The notes beneath the pieces are model-generated. The model saw nothing but the letters and a program-made list of their open reading frames with translations, did not search any database and was not told the origin of the DNA. From Onthophagus taurus (taxonomy: Eukaryota > Arthropoda > Insecta > Coleoptera > Scarabaeidae), in the NCBI RefSeq assembly GCF_036711975.1, contig NC_091967.1:7626001-7690000 (forward strand): a stretch of DNA of 64,000 nucleotides, written 5' to 3'. Positions 1 to 8,499 of the stretch are shown here, piece after piece. The number at the start of each line of letters is the position of its first letter. The stretch's first letter is position 1. Made by a program: the position numbers and the translations under genes.

Positions 1-198
1 TTGTCGTGTGTCTTTGTTTCGAGTCTGTTTTAAACCACAACTTGAGGAGGATCAAAGTACTGAGGAATTGTCGGAGGGATGTCTCAGCAACTAATATGTT
101 GTAGGTGGTTTTTTCAAATTTGTACACCATCCTTGTATGATACTGAAAATCGTTCGAATTGATGATATGACAACAAGTTCGCTTCCTTTTCACCTTTT

Positions 199-342
199 CC
201 GCTCCCATGCTTTTGTTTATATGTATTATTAATTATTTATTTGAATATTTACCGTATCTACTTATTGTTACCGCTCCCATGCTTTTGTTAATATGTATTA
301 TTAATTACTTATTTGAATATTTACCGTATCTACTTATTGTTA
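199..342. repeat. 72-bp direct tandem repeat, two copies
   Basis: Two adjacent 72-bp copies (199-270 and 271-342) differ at only a few bases. The period is a multiple of three and one frame stays open through both copies, giving a duplicated hydrophobic 24-residue stretch. Whether it is translated is unknown. It lies left of the ATPase gene of the Polinton. Confidence 0.85.
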
Positions 343-464
343 ATTTAATACTAAGTAGTGTAAATTGTACTGTGACTTACACTGCTTTATTTTGTTTAAT
401 CACATAACATCTGTATGTGAATAACCCACTGGTGGTTCTACTACATCAACCATACAGATACTTT

Positions 465-685
465 TGAAATCATGATAATAAATAATTTTGTAAATTTATG
501 TATACCACGTCTTATTGTAAAATAAATATTGTGTAATATTACGCACGCTTTAAATAACTTTCAAACTCAATGTTAACAGTTTATATAGTTAAAGTGTTGT
601 AAACCATTATTTTGAAACAATGATAATAAATAATCTGCTGAAATTTTTTGTATGCTACATTTTATGATAAAATAAACATTGTTTT
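465..685. repeat. Diverged direct repeat upstream of the ATPase gene
   Basis: Two related blocks of about 70 bp, near 465-533 and 610-680, share the strings ATGATAATAAATAAT and AAAATAAA followed by CATTG or TATTG. They look like an old duplication of a 3' or 5' untranslated segment of the Polinton. The second ends about 60 bp before the ATPase start codon. Confidence 0.6.
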
Positions 686-737
686 CTACTACGACTTCAT
701 TTCTTGTTAATCTCCCGTTCAAGTATCACCCGTCAGC

Positions 738-1439
738 ATGGTTGAAGACGTTAAGTTTGTTAGCCAACCTTTAACACTACCAATCTGTAATCTTCATAAC
801 GACTTCGCTGCAAATAAATTTAAACGACATAGCGAATTATTTGGTGGGGAATGTAAACGTGGTTTGATAATTGGTTCTTCGGGTGCCGGAAAAACAAACG
901 TAATGTTAACTTTATTGACAGCTCTCAACGGGTTGCGCTTTTTGAATGTATATTTGTGCTCTAATTCACTCTACCAAATCAAATACGAATTTCTACGACA
1001 ATTACTTAAACCTATCCGCTCTTGCGGCTATTATGAATACTCAGATGTCGGACGATTTCTACCACCGTCAAAGGTGAAAGAATATTCAATTATTATTTTT
1101 GATGATATTGCTCCTACAGAGCAACAGATTATCAAGGAATATTTTTCATACGGTCGTCATAGAAACGTTGATACTTTTTTACTCGCTCAAAGTTATAGCG
1201 CCATTTCCAAGCAGCTTTTACGTGACAATTGCAACCTTTTAGTTTTATTTAAACAAGATCTCACTAACTTGAAACATATTTACAACGATCATTTGCTAGG
1301 GGACATTACGTGGGATGATTTTGTCAGAATTTGTCGAACTTGTTGGGATACACCGCACGGTATATTAGTTATTGATTTAGATTGCGATAAAAATAACGGA
1401 CGCTATCGGAAAGGTTTCGATGAGTACATTATACTGTAA
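738..1439 (+). CDS. Polinton packaging ATPase (FtsK/HerA-A32 type)
   Basis: A 233-residue ATPase of the kind that pumps DNA into capsids. The Walker A loop is clear (IIGSSGAGKTN, about residues 45-55) and a Walker B strand of the form SIIIFDDIAP lies near residue 117. Length and motifs fit the A32-like ATPases of Polintons and related DNA viruses. It is the leftmost of four + strand genes in this part of the element. Family assignment rests on motifs only. Confidence 0.85.
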   Translation: MVEDVKFVSQPLTLPICNLHNDFAANKFKRHSELFGGECKRGLIIGSSGAGKTNVMLTLLTALNGLRFLNVYLCSNSLYQIKYEFLRQLLKPIRSCGYYEYSDVGRFLPPSKVKEYSIIIFDDIAPTEQQIIKEYFSYGRHRNVDTFLLAQSYSAISKQLLRDNCNLLVLFKQDLTNLKHIYNDHLLGDITWDDFVRICRTCWDTPHGILVIDLDCDKNNGRYRKGFDEYIIL

Positions 1440-1502
1440 AACCATTGACTTTACGACTGCATGCTCAGTCTCTGTGCGATCATTACACTATCACGTTGAA
1501 CT

Positions 1503-2663
1503 ATGAATCGTAATGTTGCACAACAGTTAATAGCTGCGCGAGAAGATGTTAAACATAAAATACGCACTTTGAAAGGAGATATAAAACAGAAGCAGTCCAT
1601 TGCCGAAGCTCAACTCGCTCCACTGAAAGAACCTCTGACAGATATTTCCAAAAAATTACAAACTGTCAATTTATTAGCGCTCGACAATAAATTCGGGATA
1701 AAACGTGATTTATTTACCCCGAAAAAGGAGCAGTCACCAGATATCTCAGCCTTACTGGCTGACTTGCAGAAACCTTCTAAAGGACTTAAACTGGAAACTC
1801 CTAGAGTGAAACCTAAACGTAGAGTTACGTCAACACCCATTAAACCGGGAGCTAGCATGGATGTTTCACCGGAACTCGCACGGAGTCCGCAATTTCTCAG
1901 CGACGAAGAGGTGTTCGAGGGTCGAGATACTACACCTGAGGTTTCTGTTCGTGAGTCAGACACATCTTTAGATGTCTACGAGCGGGACGCTAGGGAGCAG
2001 TTGGCGCGCATGAAAGAGAATATGGAGGGAATGATGGAACAGACAGTTATTCGAGAAGCTTTAGGACAGCTGGACCCCTTACCACGTACCTATGTTACGG
2101 GTTTAACAGTAGATGTAAATAACGAGTTCGATCAAACTTACGGTGTTCGTGCACTTACCGATGGATTGTATATCGCAAATCAACCAATAACGTTTGACGG
2201 GAAAAACATTTTGGTGGGTGAATTTACGTATACAGGAACACCGGGGTTATACGAGTTGTTATTCAAAAATAAACCGGGTAAATTTACTTTACCAGATGCG
2301 AGAAATTACAAAGATATCTTACAACGTTCGAATGTACATAAAAGAGATTATGACGCTTCAAAAAGTATCATAACTGATGATGAAAATGAAAAGTTTGTGA
2401 ACATAATCAAACCAATTTCCTTGGGTCAAAGACCAAATGTGTACTGGGCTCGATATTGGCCAAAACCTAAAACTGGATCAGGTCACTTAAATAAGTTGTT
2501 AGTACCTGCTGCAATTAAAGAGTACGAATACTGGGACGACGTGAACGAATTAGTTGATCGGTTGCGTTTACTACTTGCTTCCGAAGCAGCAGGTCATACT
2601 GCTCATCATAACGAAATTATATCCCTCATAGAGGAATTACGGGAAGCGCAAGTCATTCGTTAA
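1503..2663 (+). CDS. Polinton protein of unknown role
   Basis: A 386-residue protein between ATPase and integrase. Residues 1-60 are charged and probably helical. Residues 75-170 are rich in Ser, Thr, Pro and acidic residues. Residues 175-385 look folded, with a beta-rich stretch (TFDGKNILVGEFTYTG, near 230-245) and a conserved-looking YWARYWPKPK segment. Its place among structural genes suggests a capsid-associated protein; that is inference from neighbours, and I do not recognise the fold. Confidence 0.6.
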   Translation: MNRNVAQQLIAAREDVKHKIRTLKGDIKQKQSIAEAQLAPLKEPLTDISKKLQTVNLLALDNKFGIKRDLFTPKKEQSPDISALLADLQKPSKGLKLETPRVKPKRRVTSTPIKPGASMDVSPELARSPQFLSDEEVFEGRDTTPEVSVRESDTSLDVYERDAREQLARMKENMEGMMEQTVIREALGQLDPLPRTYVTGLTVDVNNEFDQTYGVRALTDGLYIANQPITFDGKNILVGEFTYTGTPGLYELLFKNKPGKFTLPDARNYKDILQRSNVHKRDYDASKSIITDDENEKFVNIIKPISLGQRPNVYWARYWPKPKTGSGHLNKLLVPAAIKEYEYWDDVNELVDRLRLLLASEAAGHTAHHNEIISLIEELREAQVIR

Positions 2664-2709
2664 GGGTATATAAACTTTTTTCTGTTTCTGTGACGCTTCA
2701 GAAGCCAAT

Positions 2710-3117
2710 ATGCCTTTAAACCGTTTTGGTGAACATGGTTCTACATCTATCGATAAATTTGGTAAGCATGTTCACCACCATGTTATACAGAACCACATAG
2801 CAAGATCCGAAGTTCTACAACCTTCATCAACATTTATTTTAACTTTACGTGGTGATGGAGATGTTGATCCAAAAACAAAACTTTATAAAATCACAAACAA
2901 AAGTGGAATTACGGATTACATCAATTCTTTCTACGAAGGTATGATAAAAGATGTTGTAAAGTCCGCTCATGTTCAGTTACTTGTTAACGATATCGTTATT
3001 AAGTCGCTCCAGGGAGTCCAACTCAAACGCGGAGATACCATTAAGTGTAAAAATAATGCACCGATAGGAGGACTACCTTTTCTTGTAGAGTTGTTGATTG
3101 AAGGGGTTGTAGAGTAA
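2710..3117 (+). CDS. Small Polinton protein, unknown role
   Basis: A 135-residue protein with a His-rich N-terminus (GKHVHHHVIQNHIA) followed by what look like alternating beta strands. Its stop codon overlaps the integrase start by one base (TAATG), so the two genes are tightly packed. A minor virion component would fit the context, but nothing in the sequence proves it. Confidence 0.5.
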   Translation: MPLNRFGEHGSTSIDKFGKHVHHHVIQNHIARSEVLQPSSTFILTLRGDGDVDPKTKLYKITNKSGITDYINSFYEGMIKDVVKSAHVQLLVNDIVIKSLQGVQLKRGDTIKCKNNAPIGGLPFLVELLIEGVVE

Positions 3118-4052
3118 TGGTTAGTGTTAAGCGAGATCTCGTTAACGAACTACATGCACCTGCGAGACGACATTATCGGCGACGCCGCGTTCTGCTTCAC
3201 GGACTATTGGATCTTTATCAAGCTGATTTGGTTGAAATGATCCCATATGCGTCGGTCAATAAAGGTTACAAGTATATACTGACTGTTATCAACGCTTTTT
3301 CAAAATACGCATGGGCCTTACCACTCAAAACCAAAACTGGGAAAGAGGTTACTCAAGCTATGAAGGACATTTTGCATAGTAAAAAGAATATTACTCCGAG
3401 CAACTTACAAACCGATAATGGGAAAGAGTTTTACAATAGCGATTTTCAAAAATTAATGGAACAACTTAACATTAATCATTACAGCACCTATTCCACTTTA
3501 AAAAGCTCGATTATCGAACGGTTTAATAGAACCCTAAAAAATAAAATGTGGAAAGAATTTAGTATGCAAGGAAATTATCGCTGGTTAGACTTACTACCCA
3601 AATTACTAAAATCTTACAACAACACAATACATCGCACCATTCACATGAAACCTTCAGCTGTTAATCGACGAAATGAATCTGCTCTGTTAAATACTGTATA
3701 CAATTCCATTAAAGTTGTCGACCCCAACCACCATAAATTTAATGTGGGGGAACACGTGCGAATTAGCAAGTACAGACACGCTTTTGCTAAAGGTTACCAA
3801 CCAACTTGGTCCAATGAAATTTTCACCATAGCGACAGTTCAAAATACTAATCCCAGGACTTACCTTATTAAAGATGGTAGAGGAGAACCCATTCTTGGAG
3901 CATTTTACGACGAAGAATTACAACGTGTGAAACACCCGGATGTATTTTTAATTGAAAAAGTTCTTCGTCGAAAAGGAAATAAAGTCCGAGTGAAATGGTT
4001 GGGAATGGATAGCTCTCATAATTCTTGGATTGCAAAAAAGGATGTATTATAA
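3117..4052 (+). CDS. Polinton integrase (RVE/DDE) with chromodomain
   Basis: A 311-residue integrase of the retroviral type, expected to insert the linear element into host DNA. The DDE core runs from about residue 35 to 185: first Asp in YQADLVEM, second in LQTDNGKEFYN, Glu in SSIIERFNRTLKNK. An SH3-like segment (VGEHVRISKYR) follows near 220. The last 40 residues form a chromodomain-like unit (FLIEKVLRRKGNKVRVKWLG), which in related integrases can read histone marks. The start overlaps the upstream stop codon. Confidence 0.85.
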   Translation: MVSVKRDLVNELHAPARRHYRRRRVLLHGLLDLYQADLVEMIPYASVNKGYKYILTVINAFSKYAWALPLKTKTGKEVTQAMKDILHSKKNITPSNLQTDNGKEFYNSDFQKLMEQLNINHYSTYSTLKSSIIERFNRTLKNKMWKEFSMQGNYRWLDLLPKLLKSYNNTIHRTIHMKPSAVNRRNESALLNTVYNSIKVVDPNHHKFNVGEHVRISKYRHAFAKGYQPTWSNEIFTIATVQNTNPRTYLIKDGRGEPILGAFYDEELQRVKHPDVFLIEKVLRRKGNKVRVKWLGMDSSHNSWIAKKDVL

Positions 4053-4210
4053 TTTTTACACTAAGAAAATAAAAAACTTTTTTTTTTAATTTCGTTGATT
4101 TTATTTCAAGTAACCTTTTTAACAACCTACTTTCTACTTTATATACAAGTTTTGTGATACAAGCAAGTATTTTTTTTTTTTTTTTTACAAATTAACTGAT
4201 CGCAATTTAA

Positions 4211-7200
4211 CTAGCCATACATGTTTACGTTTAACAACTCCAATAAGTTGTCCAAAAGATCTTCCCTGCGTAGATCTTCAATAAGATAGTTTCCCCAAGC
4301 TAACGTATGACATCCATCCTCCATCACGTAACGTTTATCGTCATGTGCAGAGAGCGCCACTTTATTCTTTAGTTCTGTATACATCGTGTGATAGGAGGAG
4401 CGAAAGACATACATCTTTTTTCGCACAGAACCTCCATCTTCGATAATCCGTTTATATTCTGAAACACTTAAGTTTTTATCGATAACATACTTTTTCACAC
4501 CCTTGGCACGCTTGACAACTCCTTCCAAAGTGTTAATACAATAAGCTTTAGCTCCTGTACCATAAAACGATGTTAATATCGTATTTGGGTACTCATCTTT
4601 CATTTTTCCAACTATCGGCGGCCCTGGAGGAATATTATGTCTGTTGTTTAACTTGTAATTAGAGGTATCGAACATCTCTATATTTTCTTTGATATCCTGG
4701 TATACATTCTCAGTAAATATTTCGAGAATTAACGAATCCGTATCTGTATATAACAATAATACGTTTTCACCATATTTCTCTTTTAAAAAATTATAAAAAA
4801 AGTTATAAATGACCGCTTTCGACAATTCCAGTACGCTAAACCCTACATACAGAGGTTTGTTATATTTGACCTCCACCTTCTGCATTTCAATGGCTGCCAA
4901 ATTATGGCAGAAAATTTTCGATGACTTGAAAGTCGGCTTTGCGATAAGAGCTTCTGCACCGGGTCTCCTGTAACGATTCTCCCAATGTGACACTAATCGT
5001 ATATCGACTCTATTTTCAACATTTTCCATCGTTTTCCCATACACGATATTATTCATTTGTTTATAATGATTTTTCCCAAATTCATTCGTAGCATTCATTC
5101 GTTTCTCAGAGTTAAAATCGATATATGGTTTCATCCACGGCGATTGTTGAAATTGCAATGCACGGTGTATTTTGGTTAGCTTAAGACCTTTTTTCACACA
5201 TTCACGTAGGTTTACATAGTGAATTATGTATTTCGATTTATTTTGTAAGTTCGCAATCAACTTAGGATGCTTCGATCCGGGAGCGATTATGTTTTCGGGA
5301 CAAAACGGTAGATCATCATGCTGGTTGTGTAACCTTTCGGGATACTCCAAATCCACTTCAAAGACATAACCAAGGTGTTCATCATCTAAACACTCCACAT
5401 CTATATCTGCTATTTCTTGGTTCGACAACCATCGAAAACCGCCTGTTGGTAATTTACAACTCATTGCATACCCATACAAATTGGTAGCGTCCAAGTATAG
5501 AATATATGATGATGGTTTTTCCGGGTTAAAATCGTCAAGGAACTTGTTGTTTGCTATTGCAGATCGTTTTACACACATACAGAGACCGCCTCTAATTCCT
5601 TTCTTAAAAAAGTGTAACATGTCAATGTCTGATAACAATTCTAATTTTACACCTGTCATTTTTAACAGAGCATCCCACCCAAACCCGGGCGCAGTATAAT
5701 AATGGCAAGGATCCAGATTGTAATTCTCCAAAGATATTGTCCTGAAATTTTCAAAGACGTCAGTCAACATTAACACATCTGACGTCAAATACAGGTCACT
5801 GTATTCTCCCAACGTTGTACACTTAAATTTATTCCATACAGTCTGTGCTCTAGAGTATTGTTCCTTTGAAATATTACTTGAACTCAATATGTCGTAAAAC
5901 TGTGTATGATCAGGCAATTTACTATACTCCAACTTTTCAAACGAATCTACGAACGAATATGGAAATACACCTTTCTGGCGCATCAATCTAAATTCTTCAG
6001 AGTCTTTGAATTTTTTTTTCACTTCCACACAATCCTTATCATCCAAATATGAAACCAACTTTTCCAAAGAACTCGCCATAAATCTAAACGAGTCGACGAA
6101 TCTTATTTTCATAAACACTTTGCGTTTCTTTCCCTTGTTATCGGTTGTTTCTCCGACAACTATTTTTTTGGAAAAAGAAATATATTTTTCTTTGTTTTGT
6201 GCTATCACCTCTACTTCCTCCTTGTTTAGGGCAATACTTTTCACAAACATGTGGGCATCGTAATTCGACAGGTTGTGGAAAAACACAGGGATAAACATCG
6301 GTAATTTATAATTTATATTGCAGACGGAATGCGCAGGACCCCTATACAATCCTGTCAAGTGATCGTGATCACACACTTTCTCTTCTTTGTTTATTGGTTT
6401 ATCACAAATGTGACATACGGAACTCAGTTCATGTACAAATTGGTCCAGACAGCTTAGCGGTATCATATCCTTTGTTTGCCTCAAATGTTGTTTATAGATC
6501 TCTATTACATCCTTCTCCAATCTTATAATAAATTCCAGAGCAGCGTTTCGCCCTCGGTATATTCGGAATTTCGATAAGTTATCATCGTAAGCACACTTAA
6601 TGTAGTACGCAAACGCGTATGGTTCGTGTTCAAAACATCGGGCCGTATATGGTTTATTATCATCGTAAACTTTTCCTTCTTCGGGCGTTAAGGGTTTCAG
6701 AATCGCCTCGAAATCGGCGTACACCACAAACGGAACTTTCATTTTTTTTTCAAATCCTTCAAATTGTAAAACATTTTCCTTTTCTAGATGTCCGAACTTA
6801 TTCACTTTTATTTGTTCGCTTGGTACTGTTGCTTTCACTTTTTTACAGTCATCCATCTGATGTCGTACCAACTTGTCTTCAGTTGAAAAGTATTGCAAAC
6901 AACCCTCACAAATATATCTTTGATGTTCATGAGTCGATGATTGTGTATTTATCAGTCGAGATAAGTTTTTTATCCAACAATAGTGGTTATTCCCGAAATT
7001 GTCGCTGACTACTAATAAGTTTACATGACGCTCCCGTTTCTGTTTACATATACATACAGTTACAATATCATCTACCATTTTCTCTCCATTATACCAAGAA
7101 TTTATACCATAGACGTTAATTGAAATGTTATTTTCTTCCTCAAATTTTGGTATGTCTCTGATGGGTACTGGGAATGTTACGCAGTCAAACTTTAATTCTG

Positions 7201-7417
7201 TTTCCCTATAATCTGGGTATGATGATATTCTTTGCGGTAAACCTGTGGGTTGGTACAGCGCGGATATCAGTGCCCAAGCAAAGCACTTATTATCGTTATT
7301 TTGCACGTTTATTACCGCTCTCTTCCCTTTTATGGATGTCGGTAAGTCGATGTAGCTCGATGCTCTTGTAGGATTAAACTTGTTACAGTTCACTTCAAGA
7401 TATAATATTTCCAACAA
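4211..7417 (-). CDS. Polinton protein-primed DNA polymerase B
   Basis: A 1068-residue family B polymerase of the protein-primed class. Visible motifs in order: exonuclease I (VVYADFEAIL), a Cys/His cluster (CDHDHLTGLYRGPAHSVC), exonuclease II (FFHNLSNYDAHMF), polymerase motif A (YLDATNLYGYAM), motif B (NNIVYGKTMENV) and motif C (LLYTDTDSLI). Key acidic residues of exonuclease and polymerase sites are present. It is transcribed towards the + strand genes and its 3' end lies about 160 bp from the integrase 3' end, so the two blocks converge. Confidence 0.9.
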   Translation of the reverse strand: MLEILYLEVNCNKFNPTRASSYIDLPTSIKGKRAVINVQNNDNKCFAWALISALYQPTGLPQRISSYPDYRETELKFDCVTFPVPIRDIPKFEEENNISINVYGINSWYNGEKMVDDIVTVCICKQKRERHVNLLVVSDNFGNNHYCWIKNLSRLINTQSSTHEHQRYICEGCLQYFSTEDKLVRHQMDDCKKVKATVPSEQIKVNKFGHLEKENVLQFEGFEKKMKVPFVVYADFEAILKPLTPEEGKVYDDNKPYTARCFEHEPYAFAYYIKCAYDDNLSKFRIYRGRNAALEFIIRLEKDVIEIYKQHLRQTKDMIPLSCLDQFVHELSSVCHICDKPINKEEKVCDHDHLTGLYRGPAHSVCNINYKLPMFIPVFFHNLSNYDAHMFVKSIALNKEEVEVIAQNKEKYISFSKKIVVGETTDNKGKKRKVFMKIRFVDSFRFMASSLEKLVSYLDDKDCVEVKKKFKDSEEFRLMRQKGVFPYSFVDSFEKLEYSKLPDHTQFYDILSSSNISKEQYSRAQTVWNKFKCTTLGEYSDLYLTSDVLMLTDVFENFRTISLENYNLDPCHYYTAPGFGWDALLKMTGVKLELLSDIDMLHFFKKGIRGGLCMCVKRSAIANNKFLDDFNPEKPSSYILYLDATNLYGYAMSCKLPTGGFRWLSNQEIADIDVECLDDEHLGYVFEVDLEYPERLHNQHDDLPFCPENIIAPGSKHPKLIANLQNKSKYIIHYVNLRECVKKGLKLTKIHRALQFQQSPWMKPYIDFNSEKRMNATNEFGKNHYKQMNNIVYGKTMENVENRVDIRLVSHWENRYRRPGAEALIAKPTFKSSKIFCHNLAAIEMQKVEVKYNKPLYVGFSVLELSKAVIYNFFYNFLKEKYGENVLLLYTDTDSLILEIFTENVYQDIKENIEMFDTSNYKLNNRHNIPPGPPIVGKMKDEYPNTILTSFYGTGAKAYCINTLEGVVKRAKGVKKYVIDKNLSVSEYKRIIEDGGSVRKKMYVFRSSYHTMYTELKNKVALSAHDDKRYVMEDGCHTLAWGNYLIEDLRREDLLDNLLELLNVNMYG

Positions 7418-7458
7418 GGTCCAACCTGCAGTATTAACGCCTTTAGTTTCGCATTTTA

Positions 7459-8049
7459 CTACTTTTCTATTCTTATACTCTTACCTGAGTCCCGTTCTTG
7501 GAATTCCGACATTTTCACCATAATCTCGTCCATAAAGTCCTCGTATGTTTGGTACAAGTCTACGGCTACTGTTATAATTTTATTTTTTGTGTTGAATGAT
7601 TTGATTTCCACTTCTTCCTTCGTATTTATGAAATACAATCCAAAAATTTCCGTATTCACTTTTAAACTACCATTTACATTCCTCACGGACTGTATCAAAC
7701 TGATAACTTTTTCTCTAATTCGGTTACTGAATTCCTTCATGTCTACGTACTTCCGTTCATGATCGCTCACTCTAAAACTACATATTTTATCTCCAAATAT
7801 CGAATCTATTTTTTCTACACCATCATCTATTATTACGAAGGCTTTCTGTTTATGTTTGTTGCTGCGCAGATGTGAGGAATAACATTGTCTGGTTACGTGT
7901 TCATCACATATTTCACACACTATAACATCTCCTTGTTGATCCTCTTCCACCTTTCGACGTTTCCCAATACATGCTGTGCGTTGATGTCTCACAAGATTAT
8001 CTGGTCTAGTAAACTCTTTGTAACACACGTCGCAGGTCAACATGTTCAC
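7459..8049 (-). CDS. Small C2H2 zinc-finger ORF of the Polinton
   Basis: A 196-residue ORF on the polymerase strand, just upstream of it. It has two C2H2-like fingers: CDVCYKEFTRPDNLVRHQ near the N-terminus and CEICDEHVTRQCYSSHLRSN near residue 45. A charged, helical C-terminal half follows. Similar fingers occur at or near the N-terminus of insect Polinton polymerases. Whether it is a separate protein cannot be decided from the sequence alone. Confidence 0.55.
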   Translation of the reverse strand: MNMLTCDVCYKEFTRPDNLVRHQRTACIGKRRKVEEDQQGDVIVCEICDEHVTRQCYSSHLRSNKHKQKAFVIIDDGVEKIDSIFGDKICSFRVSDHERKYVDMKEFSNRIREKVISLIQSVRNVNGSLKVNTEIFGLYFINTKEEVEIKSFNTKNKIITVAVDLYQTYEDFMDEIMVKMSEFQERDSGKSIRIEK

Positions 8050-8149
8050 AACACTCTTACTTCAATACTGTTGAACACGATTTTCTATCTGCTATTTAAA
8101 GCATACCTCCTCCGAAGTGGGGTTTTCAATGAACTCACGTCGTGTAACC

Positions 8150-8345
8150 TTCATTTCAGGTCACGTACAAGGTCAACGTCATGGTCACAATTAAGGTTGA
8201 CTTCAAGGTCTCCGTTGAGGTCAAAGTAAAGGTCATTGTTCAGGTCAAGGTTACTGATCAAGGTCATGGTCACTAAACGTGATCTTGACCTGAGGTGAGC
8301 TCAAAGTAAAGGTCATTGTTTAGGTCTAGGTTACTGGTCAACGAC
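8150..8345. repeat. AGGTCA-rich direct repeats at the Polinton flank
   Basis: A dense run of AGGTCA-type hexamers on both strands, some as TCAAGGTCA. Within it, a 40-bp unit at 8221-8260 recurs at 8301-8340 (80-bp offset, three differences by eye). The run is probably in, or next to, the right terminal repeat of the Polinton; no left copy is in the window to prove this. Confidence 0.7.
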
Positions 8346-8357
8346 CCCCTTTGCAAT

Positions 8358-8474
8358 AGCCGATTCTGGAACCTCCTCCCAGAACCTCAGGGCAAGGTCA
8401 AGGTCATGGTCACTCAACGTGACCTTGGCCTTGACCTTGACCTGAGGTTCTGAGAGGAGGTTCTAGAATCGGCT
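8358..8474. repeat. 33-bp inverted repeat enclosing AGGTCA tandem units
   Basis: Arms at 8358-8390 and 8442-8474 are inverted copies with two mismatches by eye. The 51-bp centre is itself largely self-complementary, made of CAAGGTCA units facing TGACCTTG units. The whole 117 bp could fold as one long hairpin. It may be the tip of the Polinton terminal repeat or a separate foldback element. Confidence 0.8.
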
Positions 8475-8499
8475 TTTATCTACTACTAGTTTCCAAAGA

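Noticed and set aside
5481-7371. Open frames on the + strand opposite the Polinton polymerase
   Set aside because: They are antisense shadows of a long gene with clear polymerase motifs.
8358-8474. A CRISPR-like or rho-independent terminator reading of the hairpin
   Set aside because: There are no spacers between regular repeats and the genome is eukaryotic; it is an inverted repeat beside a mobile element.
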